From: Malachius bipustulatus
Taxonomy: Eukaryota > Arthropoda > Insecta > Coleoptera > Melyridae
Direction of reading: 5' to 3'
DNA length: 64,000 bases
Assembly: GCA_910589415.1 (NCBI GenBank)
Contig: OU342639.1
Coordinates: 434,001-498,000, forward strand
Shown: in pieces, positions 25,901 to 40,090 of the stretch
Layout: each line of letters opens with the position of its first letter
Position numbering within the stretch: position 1 is the stretch's first letter
Notes under the pieces: model-generated
The model's database searches: none
What the model was told of the DNA's origin: nothing
Seen by the model: only the letters and a program-made list of their open reading frames with translations
Program-made: the position numbers and the translations under genes

Positions 25901-28900
25901 TAGGCTAGCGGCCTTGGATCGGCCCCTTGTAAGACTTGGTCAACACTTATTATTATACAGGAGCTGGATTTATGGACCTATGTGCGCCTAGTAAATAGGC
26001 TTACGATCTTGAGTGTAGTTGTTTTTTTTGGCCATCCGGCATTGCTTCCCATTTATTTAGCCAGTACCTTTTTGTTAAATTAGCCTGTAGGCTAGCGGCC
26101 TTGGATCGGCACCTTGTAAGACTTGGTCAACACTTAGTATTATACAGGAGCTGGATTTATGGACCTATGTGTCCCTAGTAAATAGGCTTACGATCTTGAG
26201 TGTAGTTGTTTTTTTTTGGCCATCCGGCATTGCTTGCCCATTATTTAGCCAGTACCTTTTTGTTAAATTAGCCTGTAGGCTAGCGGCCTTGGATCGGCAC
26301 CTTGTAAGACTTGGTCAACACTTAGTATTATACAGGAGCTGGATTTATGGACCTATGTGTCCCTAGTAAATAGGCTTACGATCTTGAGTGTAGTTGTTTT
26401 TTTTTGGCCATCCGGCATTGCTTGCCCATTTATTTAGCCAGTACCTTTTTGTTAAGTTAGCCTGTAGGCTAGCGGCCTTGGATCGGCCCCTTGTAAGACT
26501 TGGTCAACACTTAGTATTATACAGGAGCTGGATTTATGGACCTATGTGTCCCTAGTAAATAGACTTACGATCTTGAGTGTAGTTGTTTTTTTCGGCCATC
26601 CGGCATTGCTTGCCCATTTATTTAGCCGTACCTTTTTGTTAAATTAGCCTGTAGGCTAGCGGCCTTGGATCGGCCCCTTGTAAGACTTGGTCAACACTTA
26701 TTATTATACAGGAGCTGGATTTATGGACCTATGTGTCCCTAGTAAATAGACTTACGATCTTGACTGTAGTTGTTTTTTGGCCATCCGGCATTGCTTGCCC
26801 ATTTATTTAGCCAGTACCTTTTTGTTAAATTAGCCTTTCGGCTAGCGGCCTTGGATCGGCCCCTTGTAAGACTTGGACAACACTTATTATTATACAGGAG
26901 CTGGATTTATGGACCTATGTGTCCCTAGTAAATAGACTTACGATTTTGAATGTAGTTGTTTTTTCGACCATCCGACATTGCTTGCCCATTTATTTAGCAG
27001 TACCTTTTTTGTTAAATTAGCCTGTAGGCTAGCGGCCTTGGATCGGCACCTTGTAAGACTTGGTCAACACTTATTGTTATGCAGGAGCTGGATTTATGGA
27101 CCTATGTGTCCCTAGTAAATAGACTTACGATCTTGAGTGTAGTTGTTTTTTTGCCATCCGGCATTGCTTGCCCATTTATTTAGCCAGTACCTTTTTGTTA
27201 AATTAGCCTTTCGGCTAGCGGCCTTGGATCGGCCCCTTGTAAGACTTGGACAACACTTATTATTATACAGGAGCTGGATTTATGGACCTATGTGTCCCTA
27301 GTAAATAGACTTACGATCTTGAGTGTAGTTGTTTTTTCGGCCATCCGGCATTGTTTGCCCATTTATTTAGCAGTACCTTTTTTATTAAATTAGCCTGTAG
27401 GCTAGCGGCCTTGGATCGGCCCCTTGTAAGACTTGGTCAACACTTATTATTATACAGGAGCTGGATTTATGGATCTGTGTCCCTAGTAAATAGACTTACG
27501 ATCTTGAGTGTAGTTGTTTTTTTTTGGCCATCCGCATCCGGCATTGCTTGCCCATTTATTTAGCCAGTACCTTTTTGTTAAATTAGCCTGTAGGCTAGCG
27601 GCCTTGGATCGGCCCCTTGTAAGACTTGGTCAACACTTATTATTTTACAGGAGCTGGATTTATGGACCTATGTGCGCCTAGTAAATAGACTTACGATCTT
27701 GAGTGTAGTTGTTTTTTTTTGGCCAACCGGCATTGCTTGCCCATTTGTTTAGCCAGTACCTTTTTGTTAAATTAGCCTTTCGGCTAGCGGCCGTGAATCG
27801 GCACCTTGTAAGACTTGGTCAACACTTATTATTTTACAGGAGCTGGATTTATGGACCTATGTGCGCCTAGTAAATAGACTTACGATCTTGAGTGTAGTTG
27901 TTTTTTTTTGGCCATCCGGCATTGCTTGCCCATTTATTTAGCCAGTACCTTTTTGTTAAATTAGCCTGTAGGCTAGCGGCCGTGAATCGTCACCTTGTAA
28001 GACTTGGTCAACACTTATTATTTTACAGGAGCTGGATTTATGGACCTATGTGCGCCTAGTAAATAGACATACGATCTTGAGTGTAGTTGTTTTTTTCGGC
28101 CATCCGGCATTGCTTGCCCATTTATTTAGCCAGTACCTTTTTGTTAAATTAGCCTGTATGCTAGCGGCCTTGGATCGGCCCCTTGTAAGACTTGGCCAAC
28201 ACTTATTATTATACAGGAGCTGGATTTATGGACCTATGTGCGCCGAGTAAATAGACTTACGATCTTGAGTGTAGTTGTTTTTTTTGGCCATCCGGCATTG
28301 CTTGCCCATTGATTTAGCCAGTACCTTTTTGTTAAACTAGCCTTTCGGCTAGCGGCCGTGAATCGGCACCTTGTAAGACTTTTGGTCAACACTTATTATT
28401 TTACAGGAGCTGGATTTATGGACCTATGTGTCCCTAGTAAATAGGCTTACGATCTTGAGTGTAGTTGTTTTTTTTTGGCCATCCGGCATTGCTTGCCCAT
28501 TTATTTAGCCAGTACCTTTTTGTTAAGTTAGCCTGTAGGCTAGCGGCCTTGGATCGGCACCTTGTAAGACTTGGTCAACACTTAGTATTATACAGGAGCT
28601 GGATTTATGGACCTATGTGTCCCTAGTAAATAGACTTACGATCTTGAGTGTAGTTGTTTTTTTCGGCCATCCGGCATTGCTTGCCCATTTATTTAGCCGT
28701 ACCTTTTTGTTAAATTAGCCTGTAGGCTAGCGGCCTTGGATCGACCCCTTGTAAGACTTGGTCAACACTTATTATTATACAGGAGCTGGATTTATGGACC
28801 TATGTGTCCCTAGTAAATAGACTTACGATCTTGACTGTAGTTGTTTTTCGGCCATCCGGCATTGCTTGCCCATTTATTTAGCCAGTACCTTTTTGTTAAA

Positions 28901-30243
28901 TTAGCCTTTCGGCTAGCGGCCTTGGATCGGCCCCTTGTAAGACTTGGACAACACTTATTATTATACAGGAGCTGGATTTATGGACCTATGTGTCCCTAGT
29001 AAATAGACTTACGATTTTGAGTGTAGTTGTTTTTTCGGCCATCCGACATTGCTTGCCCATTTATTTAGCAGTACCTTTTTTGTTAAATTAGCCTGTAGGC
29101 TAGCGGCCTTGGATCGGCACCTTGTAAGACTTGGTCAACACTTATTGTTATGCAGGAGCTGGATTTATGGACCTATGTGTCCCTAGTAAATAGACTTACG
29201 ATCTTGAGTGTAGTTGTTTTTTTTGGCCATCCGGCATTGCTTGCCCATTGATTTAGCCAGTACCTTTTTGTTAAACTAGCCTTTCGGCTAGCGGCCGTGA
29301 ATCGGCACCTTGTAAGACTTTTGGTCAACACTTATTATTTTACAGGAGCTGGATTTATGGACCTATGTGCGCCTAGTAAATAGACTTACGATCTTGATTG
29401 TAGTTGTTTTTTTGGCCATCCGGCATTGCTTGCCCATTTATTTAGCCAGTACCTTTTTGTTAAATTAGCCTGTAGGCTAGCGGCCTTGGATCGTCCCCTT
29501 GTAAGACTTGGTCAACACTTATTATTTTACAGGAGCTGGATTTATGGACCTATGTGCGCCTAGTAAATAGACTTACGATCTTGAGTGTAGTTGTTTTTTT
29601 GGCCATCCGGCATTGCTTGCCCATTGATTTAGCCAGTACCTTTTTGTTAAACTAGCCCTTCGGCTAGCGGCCGTGAATCGTCACCTTGTAAGACTTGGTC
29701 AACACTTATTATTTTACAGGAGCTGGATTTATGGACCTATGTGCGCCTAGTAAATAGACTTACGATCTTGAGTGTAGTTGTTTTTTTCGGCCATCCGGCA
29801 TTGCTTGCCCATTTATTTAGCCAGTACCTTTTTGTTAAATTAGCCTGTAGGCTAGCGGCCTTGGATCGGCCCCTTGTAAGACTTGGCCAACACTTATTAT
29901 TATACAGGAGCTGGATTTATGGACCTATGTGCGCCTAGTAAATAGACTTACGATCTTGAGTGTAGTTGTTTTTTTTGGCCATCCGGCATTGCTTCCCATT
30001 TATTTAGCCAGTACCTTTTTGTTAAATTAGCCTGTAGGCTAGCGGCCTTGGATCGGCACCTTGTAAGACTTGGTCAACACTTAGTATTATACAGGAGCTG
30101 GATTTATGGACCTATGTGTCCCTAGTAAATAGGCTTACGATCTTGAGTGTAGTTGTTTTTTTTTGGCCATCCGGCATTGCTTGCCCATTTATTTAGCCAG
30201 TACCTTTTTGTTAAATTAGCCTGTAGGCTAGCGGCCTTGGATC
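17450..30243. repeat. Tandem segmental duplication of 6,398 bp (34 monomers)
   Basis: About 17,450-23,845 and 23,848-30,243 are successive copies. Many markers lie exactly 6,398 bp apart: 17,941/24,339, 18,640/25,038, 19,333/25,731, 19,771/26,169, 20,953/27,351, 21,652/28,050, 23,343/29,741. A private substitution in the hairpin (TGTATGCTAGC) occurs only at 21,761 and 28,159. The copies diverge in type to the left of about 17,450 and to the right of about 30,243, which sets the limits within roughly 100 bp. The junction near 23,800-23,860 is a hybrid monomer: its left part is GTGTCCC-type and its right part (GATCGGCCCC, GGCCAAC) is from the GTGCGCC group. Confidence 0.85.
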
Positions 30244-31999
30244 GGCACCTTGTAAGACTTGGTCAACACTTAGTATTATACAGGAGCTGGATTTATGGAC
30301 CTATGTGTCCCTAGTAAATAGGCTTACGATCTTGAGTGTAGTTGTTTTTTTTTGGCCATCCGGCATTGCTTGCCCATTTATTTAGCCAGTACCTTTTTGT
30401 TAAGTTAGCCTGTAGGCTAGCGGCCTTGGATCGGCACCTTGTAAGACTTGGTCAACACTTAGTATTATACAGGAGCTGGATTTATGGACCTATGTGTCCC
30501 TAGTAAATAGACTTACGATCTTGAGTGTAGTTGTTTTTTTCGGCCATCCGGCATTGCTTGCCCATTTATTTAGCCGTACCTTTTTGTTAAATTAGCCTGT
30601 AGGCTAGCGGCCTTGGATCGACCCCTTGTAAGACTTGGTCAACACTTATTATTATACAGGAGCTGGATTTATGGACCTATGTGTCCCTAGTAAATAGACT
30701 TACGATCTTGACTGTAGTTGTTTTTCGGCCATCCGGCATTGCTTGCCCATTTATTTAGCCAGTACCTTTTTGTTAAATTAGCCTTTCGGCTAGCGGCCTT
30801 GGATCGGCCCCTTGTAAGACTTGGACAACACTTATTATTATACAGGAGCTGGATTTATGGACCTATGTGTCCCTAGTAAATAGACTTACGATTTTGAGTG
30901 TAGTTGTTTTTTCGGCCATCCGACATTGCTTGCCCATTTATTTAGCAGTACCTTTTTTGTTAAATTAGCCTGTAGGCTAGCGGCCTTGGATCGGCACCTT
31001 GTAAGACTTGGTCAACACTTATTGTTATGCAGGAGCTGGATTTATGGACCTATGTGTCCCTAGTAAATAGACTTACGATCTTGAGTGTAGTTGTTTTTTT
31101 GCCATCCGGCATTGCTTGCCCATTTATTTAGCCAGTACCTTTTTGTTAAATTAGCCTTTCGGCTAGCGGCCTTGGATCGGCACCTTGTAAGACTTGGTCA
31201 ACACTTATTATTATACAGGAGCTGGATTTATGGATCTGTGTCCCTAGTAAATAGACTTACGATCTTGAGTGTAGTTGTTTTTTTTTGGCCATCCGGCATT
31301 GCTTGCCCATTTATTTAGCCAGTACCTTTTTGTTAAATTAGCCTGTAGGCTAGCGGCCTTGGATCGGCCCCTTGTAAGACTTGGTCAACACTTATTATTT
31401 TACAGGAGCTGGATTTATGGACCTATGTGCGCCTAGTAAATAGACTTACGATCTTGAGTGTAGTTGTTTTTTTTTTGCCAACCGGCATTGCTTGCCCATT
31501 TGTTTAGCCAGTACCTTTTTGTTAAATTAGCCTTTCGGCTAGCGGCCGTGAATCGGCACCTTGTAAGACTTGGTCAACACTTATTATTTTACAGGAGCTG
31601 GATTTATGGACCTATGTGCGCCTAGTAAATAGACTTACGATCTTGAGTGTAGTTGTTTTTTTTTGGCCATCCGGCATTGCTTGCCCATTTATTTAGCCAG
31701 TACCTTTTTGTTAAATTAGCCTGTAGGCTAGCGGCCTTGGATCGGCCCCTTGTAAGACTTGGTCAACACTTATTATTTTACAGGAGCTGGATTTATGGAC
31801 CTATGTGCGCCGAGTAAATAGACTTACGATCTTGAGTGTAGTTGTTTTTTTTGGCCATCCGGCATTGCTTGCCCATTGATTTAGCCAGTACCTTTTTGTT
31901 AAATTAGCCTGTAGGCTAGCGGCCTTGGATCGGCCCCTTGTAAGACTTGGCCAACACTTATTATTATACAGGAGCTGGATTTATGGACCTATGTGCGCC

Positions 32000-34900
32000 T
32001 AGTAAATAGAGATACGATCTTGAGTGTAGTTGTTTTTTTCGGCCATCCGGCATTGCTTGCCCATTTATTTAGCCAGTACCTTTTTGTTAAATTAGCCTGT
32101 AGGCTAGCGGCCTTGGATCGGCCCCTTGTAAGACTTGGTCATCACTTATTATTTTACAGGAGCTGGATTTATGGACCTATGTGCGCCGAGTAAATAGACT
32201 TACGATCTTGAGTGTAGTTGTTTTTTTTGGCCATCCGGCATTGCTTGCCCATTGATTTAGCCAGTACCTTTTTGTTAAACTAGCCTTTCGGCTAGCGGCC
32301 GTGAATCGGCACCTTGTAAGACTTTTGGTCAACACTTATTATTTTACAGGAGCTGGATTTATGGACCTATGTGCGCCTAGTAAATAGACTTACGATCTTG
32401 ATTGTAGTTGTTTTTTTGGCCATCCGGCATTGCTTGCCCATTTATTTAGCCAGTACCTTTTTGTTAAATTAGCCTGTAGGCTAGCGGCCTTGGATCGTCC
32501 CCTTGTAAGACTTGGTCAACACTTATTATTTTACAGGAGCTGGATTTATGGACCTATGTGCGCCGAGTAAATAGACTTACGATCTTGAGTGTAGTTGTTT
32601 TTTTGGCCATCCGGCATTGCTTGCCCATTGATTTAGCCAGTACCTTTTTGTTAAACTAGCCCTTCGGCTAGCGGCCGTGAATCGTCACCTTGTAAGACTT
32701 GGTCAACACTTATTATTTTACAGGAGCTGGATTTATGGACCTATGTGCGCCTAGTAAATAGACATACGATCTTGAGTGTAGATGTTTTTTTTGGCCATCC
32801 GGCATTGCTTGCCCATTTATTTAGCCAGTACCTTTTTGTTAAATTAGCCTGTAGGCTAGCGGCCTTGGATCGGCCCCTTGTAAGACTTGGCCAACACTTA
32901 TTATTATACAGGAGCTGGATTTATGGACCTATGTGCGCCGAGTAAATAGACTTACGATCTTGAGTGTAGTTGTTTTTTTTGGCCATCCGGCATTGCTTGC
33001 CCATTGATTTAGCCAGTACCTTTTTGTTAAACTAGCCTTTCGGCTAGCGGCCGTGAATCGGCACCTTGTAAGACTTTTGGTCAACACTTATTATTTTACA
33101 GGAGCTGGATTTATGGACCTATGTGCGCCTAGTAAATAGACTTACGATCTTGATTGTAGTTGTTTTTTTGGCCATCCGGCATTGCTTGCCCATTTATTTA
33201 GCCAGTACCTTTTTGTTAAATTAGCCTGTAGGCTAGCGGCCTTGGATCGTCCCCTTGTAAGACTTGGTCAACACTTATTATTTTACAGGAGCTGGATTTA
33301 TGGACCTATGTGCGCCTAGTAAATAGACTTACGATCTTGAGTGTAGTTGTTTTTTTGGCCATCCGGCATTGCTTGCCCATTGATTTAGCCAGTACCTTTT
33401 TGTTAAACTAGCCCTTCGGCTAGCGGCCGTGAATCGTCACCTTGTAAGACTTGGTCAACACTTATTATTTTACAGGAGCTGGATTTATGGACCTATGTGC
33501 GCCTAGTAAATAGACATACGATCTTGAGTGTAGATGTTTTTTTCGGCCATCCGGCATTGCTTGCCCATTTATTTAGCCAGTACCTTTTTGTTAAATTAGC
33601 CTGTAGGCTAGCGGCCTTGGATCGGCCCCTTGTAAGACTTGGCCAACACTTATTATTATACAGGAGCTGGATTTATGGACCTATGTGCGCCGAGTAAATA
33701 GACTTACGATCTTGAGTGTAGTTGTTTTTTTTTGGCCATCCGGCATTGCTTGCCCATTGATTTAGCCAGTACCTTTTTGTTAAACTAGCCTTTCGGCTAG
33801 CGGCCGTGAATCGGCACCTTGTAAGACTTTTGGTCAACACTTATTATTTTACAGGAGCTGGATTTATGGACCTATGTGCGCCTAGTAAATAGACTTACGA
33901 TCTTGATTGTAGTTGTTTTTTTGGCCATCCGGCATTGCTTGCCCATTTATTTAGCCAGTACCTTTTTGTTAAATTAGCCTGTAGGCTAGCGGCCTTGGAT
34001 CGTCCCCTTGTAAGACTTGGTCAACACTTATTATTTTACAGGAGCTGGATTTATGGACCTATGTGCGCCTAGTAAATAGACTTACGATCTTGAGTGTAGT
34101 TGTTTTTTTGGCCATCCGGCATTGCTTGCCCATTGATTTAGCCAGTACCTTTTTGTTAAACTAGCCCTTCGGCTAGCGGCCGTGAATCGTCACCTTGTAA
34201 GACTTGGTCAACACTTATTATTTTACAGGAGCTGGATTTATGGACCTATGTGCGCCTAGTAAATAGACATACGATCTTGAGTGTAGTTGTTTTTTTTGGC
34301 CATCCGGCATTGCTTGCCCATTGATTTAGCCAGTACCTTTTTGTTAAATTAGCCTGTAGGCTAGCGGCCTTGGATCGGCCCCTTGTAAGACTTGGCCAAC
34401 ACTTATTATTATACAGGAGCTGGATTTATGGACCTATGTGCGCCTAGTAAATAGAGATACGATCTTGAGTGTAGTTGTTTTTTTCGGCCATCCGGCATTG
34501 CTTGCCCATTTATTTAGCCAGTACCTTTTTGTTAAATTAGCCTGTAGGCTAGCGGCCTTGGATCGGCCCCTTGTAAGACTTGGTCATCACTTATTATTTT
34601 ACAGGAGCTGGATTTATGGACCTATGTGCGCCGAGTAAATAGACTTACGATCTTGAGTGTAGTTGTTTTTTTTGGCCATCCGGCATTGCTTGCCCATTGA
34701 TTTAGCCAGTACCTTTTTGTTAAACTAGCCTTTCGGCTAGCGGCCGTGAATCGGCACCTTGTAAGACTTTTGGTCAACACTTATTATTTTACAGGAGCTG
34801 GATTTATGGACCTATGTGCGCCTAGTAAATAGAGATACGATCTTGAGTGTAGTTGTTTTTTTCGGCCATCCGGCATTGCTTGCCCATTTATTTAGCCAGT

Positions 34901-37900
34901 ACCTTTTTGTTAAATTAGCCTGTAGGCTAGCGGCCTTGGATCGGCCCCTTGTAAGACTTGGTCATCACTTATTATTTTACAGGAGCTGGATTTATGGACC
35001 TATGTGCGCCTAGTAAATAGACTTACGATCTTGAGTGTAGTTGTTTTTTTGGCCATCCGGCATTGCTTGCCCATTGATTTAGCCAGTACCTTTTTGTTAA
35101 ACTAGCCCTTCGGCTAGCGGCCGTGAATCGTCACCTTGTAAGACTTGGTCAACACTTATTATTTTACAGGAGCTGGATTTATGGACCTATGTGCGCCTAG
35201 TAAATAGACATACGATCTTGAGTGTAGATGTTTTTTTCGGCCATCCGGCATTGCTTGCCCATTTATTTAGCCAGTACCTTTTTGTTAAATTAGCCTGTAG
35301 GCTAGCGGCCTTGGATCGGCCCCTTGTAAGACTTGGCCAACACTTATTATTATACAGGAGCTGGATTTATGGACCTATGTGCGCCGAGTAAATAGACTTA
35401 CGATCTTGAGTGTAGTTGTTTTTTTTGGCCATCCGGCATTGCTTGCCCATTGATTTAGCCAGTACCTTTTTGTTAAACTAGCCTTTCGGCTAGCGGCCGT
35501 GAATCGGCACCTTGTAAGACTTTTGGTCAACACTTATTATTTTACAGGAGCTGGATTTATGGACCTATGTGCGCCTAGTAAATAGACTTACGATCTTGAT
35601 TGTAGTTGTTTTTTTGGCCATCCGGCATTGCTTGCCCATTTATTTAGCCAGTACCTTTTTGTTAAATTAGCCTGTAGGCTAGCGGCCTTGGATCGTCCCC
35701 TTGTAAGACTTGGTCAACACTTATTATTTTACAGGAGCTGGATTTATGGACCTATGTGCGCCTAGTAAATAGACTTACGATCTTGAGTGTAGTTGTTTTT
35801 TTGGCCATCCGGCATTGCTTGCCCATTGATTTAGCCAGTACCTTTTTGTTAAACTAGCCCTTCGGCTAGCGGCCGTGAATCGGCACCTTGTAAGACTTGG
35901 TCAACACTTATTATTTTACAGGAGCTGGATTTATGGACCTATGTGCGCCTAGTAAATAGACATACGATCTTGAGTGTAGATGTTTTTTTCGGCCATCCGG
36001 CATTGCTTGCCCATTTATTTAGCCAGTACCTTTTTGTTAAATTAGCCTGTAGGCTAGCGGCCTTGGATCGGCCCCTTGTAAGACTTGGCCAACACTTATT
36101 ATTATACAGGAGCTGGATTTATGGACCTATGTGCGCCGAGTAAATAGACTTACGATCTTGAGTGTAGTTGTTTTTTTTTGGCCATCCGGCATTGCTTGCC
36201 CATTGATTTAGCCAGTACCTTTTTGTTAAACTAGCCTTTCGGCTAGCGGCCGTGAATCGGCACCTTGTAAGACTTTTGGTCAACACTTATTATTTTACAG
36301 GAGCTGGATTTATGGACCTATGTGCGCCTAGTAAATAGACTTACGATCTTGATTGTAGTTGTTTTTTTGGCCATCCGGCATTGCTTGCCCATTTATTTAG
36401 CCAGTACCTTTTTGTTAAATTAGCCTGTAGGCTAGCGGCCTTGGATCGTCCCCTTGTAAGACTTGGTCAACACTTATTATTTTACAGGAGCTGGATTTAT
36501 GGACCTATGTGCGCCTAGTAAATAGATTTACGATCTTGAGTGTAGTTGTTTTTTTGGCCATCCGGCATTGCTTGCCCATTGATTTAGCCAGTACCTTTTT
36601 GTTAAACTAGCCCTTCGGCTAGCGGCCGTGAATCGTCACCTTGTAAGACTTGGTCAACACTTATTATTTTACAGGAGCTGGATTTATGGACCTATGTGCG
36701 CCTAGTAAATAGACATACGATCTTGAGTGTAGTTGTTTTTTTCGGCCATCCGGCATTGCTTGCCCATTTATTTAGCCAGTACCTTTTTGTTAAATTAGCC
36801 TGTAGGCTAGCGGCCTTGGATCGGCCCCTTGTAAGACTTGGCCAACACTTATTATTATACAGGAGCTGGATTTATGGACCTATGTGCGCCTAGTAAATAG
36901 ACTTACGATCTTGAGTGTAGTTGTTTTTTTTGGCCATCCGGCATTGCTTCCCATTTATTTAGCCAGTACCTTTTTGTTAAATTAGCCTGTAGGCTAGCGG
37001 CCTTGGATCGGCACCTTGTAAGACTTGGTCAACACTTAGTATTATACAGGAGCTGGATTTATGGACCTATGTGTCCCTAGTAAATAGGCTTACGATCTTG
37101 AGTGTAGTTGTTTTTTTTTGGCCATCCGGCATTGCTTGCCCATTTATTTAGCCAGTACCTTTTTGTTAAATTAGCCTGTAGGCTAGCGGCCTTGGATCGG
37201 CCCCTTGTAAGACTTGGCCAACACTTATTATTATACAGGAGCTGGATTTATGGACCTATGTGCGCCTAGTAAATAGACTTACGATCTTGAGTGTAGTTGT
37301 TTTTTTTTGGCCATCCGGCATTGCTTGCCCATTTATTTAGCCAGTACCTTTTTGTTAAATTAGCCTGTAGGCTAGCGGCCTTGGATCGGCCCCTTGTAAG
37401 ACTTGGTCAACACTTATTATTTTACAGGAGCTGGATTTATGGACCTATGTGCGCCGAGTAAATAGACTTACGATCTTGAGTGTAGTTGTTTTTTTTGGCC
37501 ATCCGGCATTGCTTGCCCATTGATTTAGCCAGTACCTTTTTGTTAAATTAGCCTGTAGGCTAGCGGCCTTGGATCGGCCCCTTGTAAGACTTGGCCAACA
37601 CTTATTATTATACAGGAGCTGGATTTATGGACCTATGTGCGCCTAGTAAATAGAGATACGATCTTGAGTGTAGTTGTTTTTTTCGGCCATCCGGCATTGC
37701 TTGCCCATTTATTTAGCCAGTACCTTTTTGTTAAATTAGCCTGTAGGCTAGCGGCCTTGGATCGGCCCCTTGTAAGACTTGGTCATCACTTATTATTTTA
37801 CAGGAGCTGGATTTATGGACCTATGTGCGCCGAGTAAATAGACTTACGATCTTGAGTGTAGTTGTTTTTTTTGGCCATCCGGCATTGCTTGCCCATTGAT

Positions 37901-40090
37901 TTAGCCAGTACCTTTTTGTTAAACTAGCCTTTCGGCTAGCGGCCGTGAATCGGCACCTTGTAAGACTTTTGGTCAACACTTATTATTTTACAGGAGCTGG
38001 ATTTATGGACCTATGTGCGCCTAGTAAATAGACTTACGATCTTGATTGTAGTTGTTTTTTTGGCCATCCGGCATTGCTTGCCCATTTATTTAGCCAGTAC
38101 CTTTTTGTTAAATTAGCCTGTAGGCTAGCGGCCTTGGATCGTCCCCTTGTAAGACTTGGTCAACACTTATTATTTTACAGGAGCTGGATTTATGGACCTA
38201 TGTGCGCCTAGTAAATAGACTTACGATCTTGAGTGTAGTTGTTTTTTTGGCCATCCGGCATTGCTTGCCCATTGATTTAGCCAGTACCTTTTTGTTAAAC
38301 TAGCCCTTCGGCTAGCGGCCGTGAATCGTCACCTTGTAAGACTTGGTCAACACTTATTATTTTACAGGAGCTGGATTTATGGACCTATGTGCGCCTAGTA
38401 AATAGACATACGATCTTGAGTGTAGATGTTTTTTTCGGCCATCCGGCATTGCTTGCCCATTTATTTAGCCAGTACCTTTTTGTTAAATTAGCCTGTAGGC
38501 TAGCGGCCTTGGATCGGCCCCTTGTAAGACTTGGCCAACACTTATTATTATACAGGAGCTGGATTTATGGACCTATGTGCGCCTAGTAAATAGACTTACG
38601 ATCTTGAGTGTAGTTGTTTTTTTTGGCCATCCGGCATTGCTTGCCCATTGATTTAGCCAGTACCTTTTTGTTAAACTAGCCTTTCGGCTAGCGGCCGTGA
38701 ATCGGCACCTTGTAAGACTTTTGGTCAACACTTATTATTTTACAGGAGCTGGATTTATGGACCTATGTGCGCCTAGTAAATAGACTTACGATCTTGATTG
38801 TAGTTGTTTTTTTGGCCATCCGGCATTGCTTGCCCATTGATTTAGCCAGTACCTTTTTGTTAAATTAGCCTGTAGGCTAGCGGCCTTGGATCGGCCCCTT
38901 GTAAGACTTGGTCAACACTTATTATTTTACAGGAGCTGGATTTATGGACCTATGTGCGCCTAGTAAATAGACTTACGATCTTGAGTGTAGTTGTTTTTTT
39001 GGCCATCCGGCATTGCTTGCCCATTGATTTAGCCAGTACCTTTTTGTTAAACTAGCCCTTCGGCTAGCGGCCGTGAATCGGCACCTTGTAAGACTTGGTC
39101 AACACTTATTATTTTACAGGAGCTGGATTTATGGACCTATGTGCGCCTAGTAAATAGACATACGATCTTGAGTGTAGATGTTTTTTTCGGCCATCCGGCA
39201 TTGCTTGCCCATTTATTTAGCCAGTACCTTTTTGTTAAATTAGCCTGTAGGCTAGCGGCCTTGGATCGGCCCCTTGTAAGACTTGGCCAACACTTATTAT
39301 TATACAGGAGCTGGATTTATGGACCTATGTGCGCCGAGTAAATAGACTTACGATCTTGAGTGTAGTTGTTTTTTTTTGGCCATCCGGCATTGCTTGCCCA
39401 TTGATTTAGCCAGTACCTTTTTGTTAAACTAGCCTTTCGGCTAGCGGCCGTGAATCGGCACCTTGTAAGACTTTTGGTCAACACTTATTATTTTACAGGA
39501 GCTGGATTTATGGACCTATGTGCGCCTAGTAAATAGACTTACGATCTTGATTGTAGTTGTTTTTTTGGCCATCCGGCATTGCTTGCCCATTTATTTAGCC
39601 AGTACCTTTTTGTTAAATTAGCCTGTAGGCTAGCGGCCTTGGATCGTCCCCTTGTAAGACTTGGTCAACACTTATTATTTTACAGGAGCTGGATTTATGG
39701 ACCTATGTGCGCCTAGTAAATAGACTTACGATCTTGAGTGTAGTTGTTTTTTTGGCCATCCGGCATTGCTTGCCCATTGATTTAGCCAGTACCTTTTTGT
39801 TAAACTAGCCCTTCGGCTAGCGGCCGTGAATCGTCACCTTGTAAGACTTGGTCAACACTTATTATTTTACAGGAGCTGGATTTATGGACCTATGTGCGCC
39901 TAGTAAATAGACATACGATCTTGAGTGTAGTTGTTTTTTTCGGCCATCCGGCATTGCTTGCCCATTTATTTAGCCAGTACCTTTTTGTTAAATTAGCCTG
40001 TCGGCTAGCGGCCTTGGATCGGCCCCTTGTAAGACTTGGCCAACACTTATTATTATACAGGAGCTGGATTTATGGACCTATGTGCGCCTA
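32000..40090. repeat. Block dominated by a secondary 4-monomer HOR (752 bp)
   Basis: Four monomers alternate here: CATACG (often with GTGTAGATG), GCGCCGAG with ACTTTTGGTC, CTTGATTGTAG with GATCGTCCCC, and CATTGATTT with loop CTTC and GTGAATCG(T/G)CACC. Equivalent positions recur at exactly 752 bp (32,745 and 33,497; 35,191 and 35,943; 38,389 and 39,141). The same four types in the same order occur once inside some 16-monomer units (for example about 11,490-12,060 and 61,310-61,900), so this block looks like a local amplification of a sub-block. It is interrupted by monomers carrying AGAGATACG and GGTCATCACTT (about 31,990, 34,440, 34,816 and 37,637) and by GTGTCCC-type monomers near 37,070. 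Edges are approximate. Confidence 0.82.
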
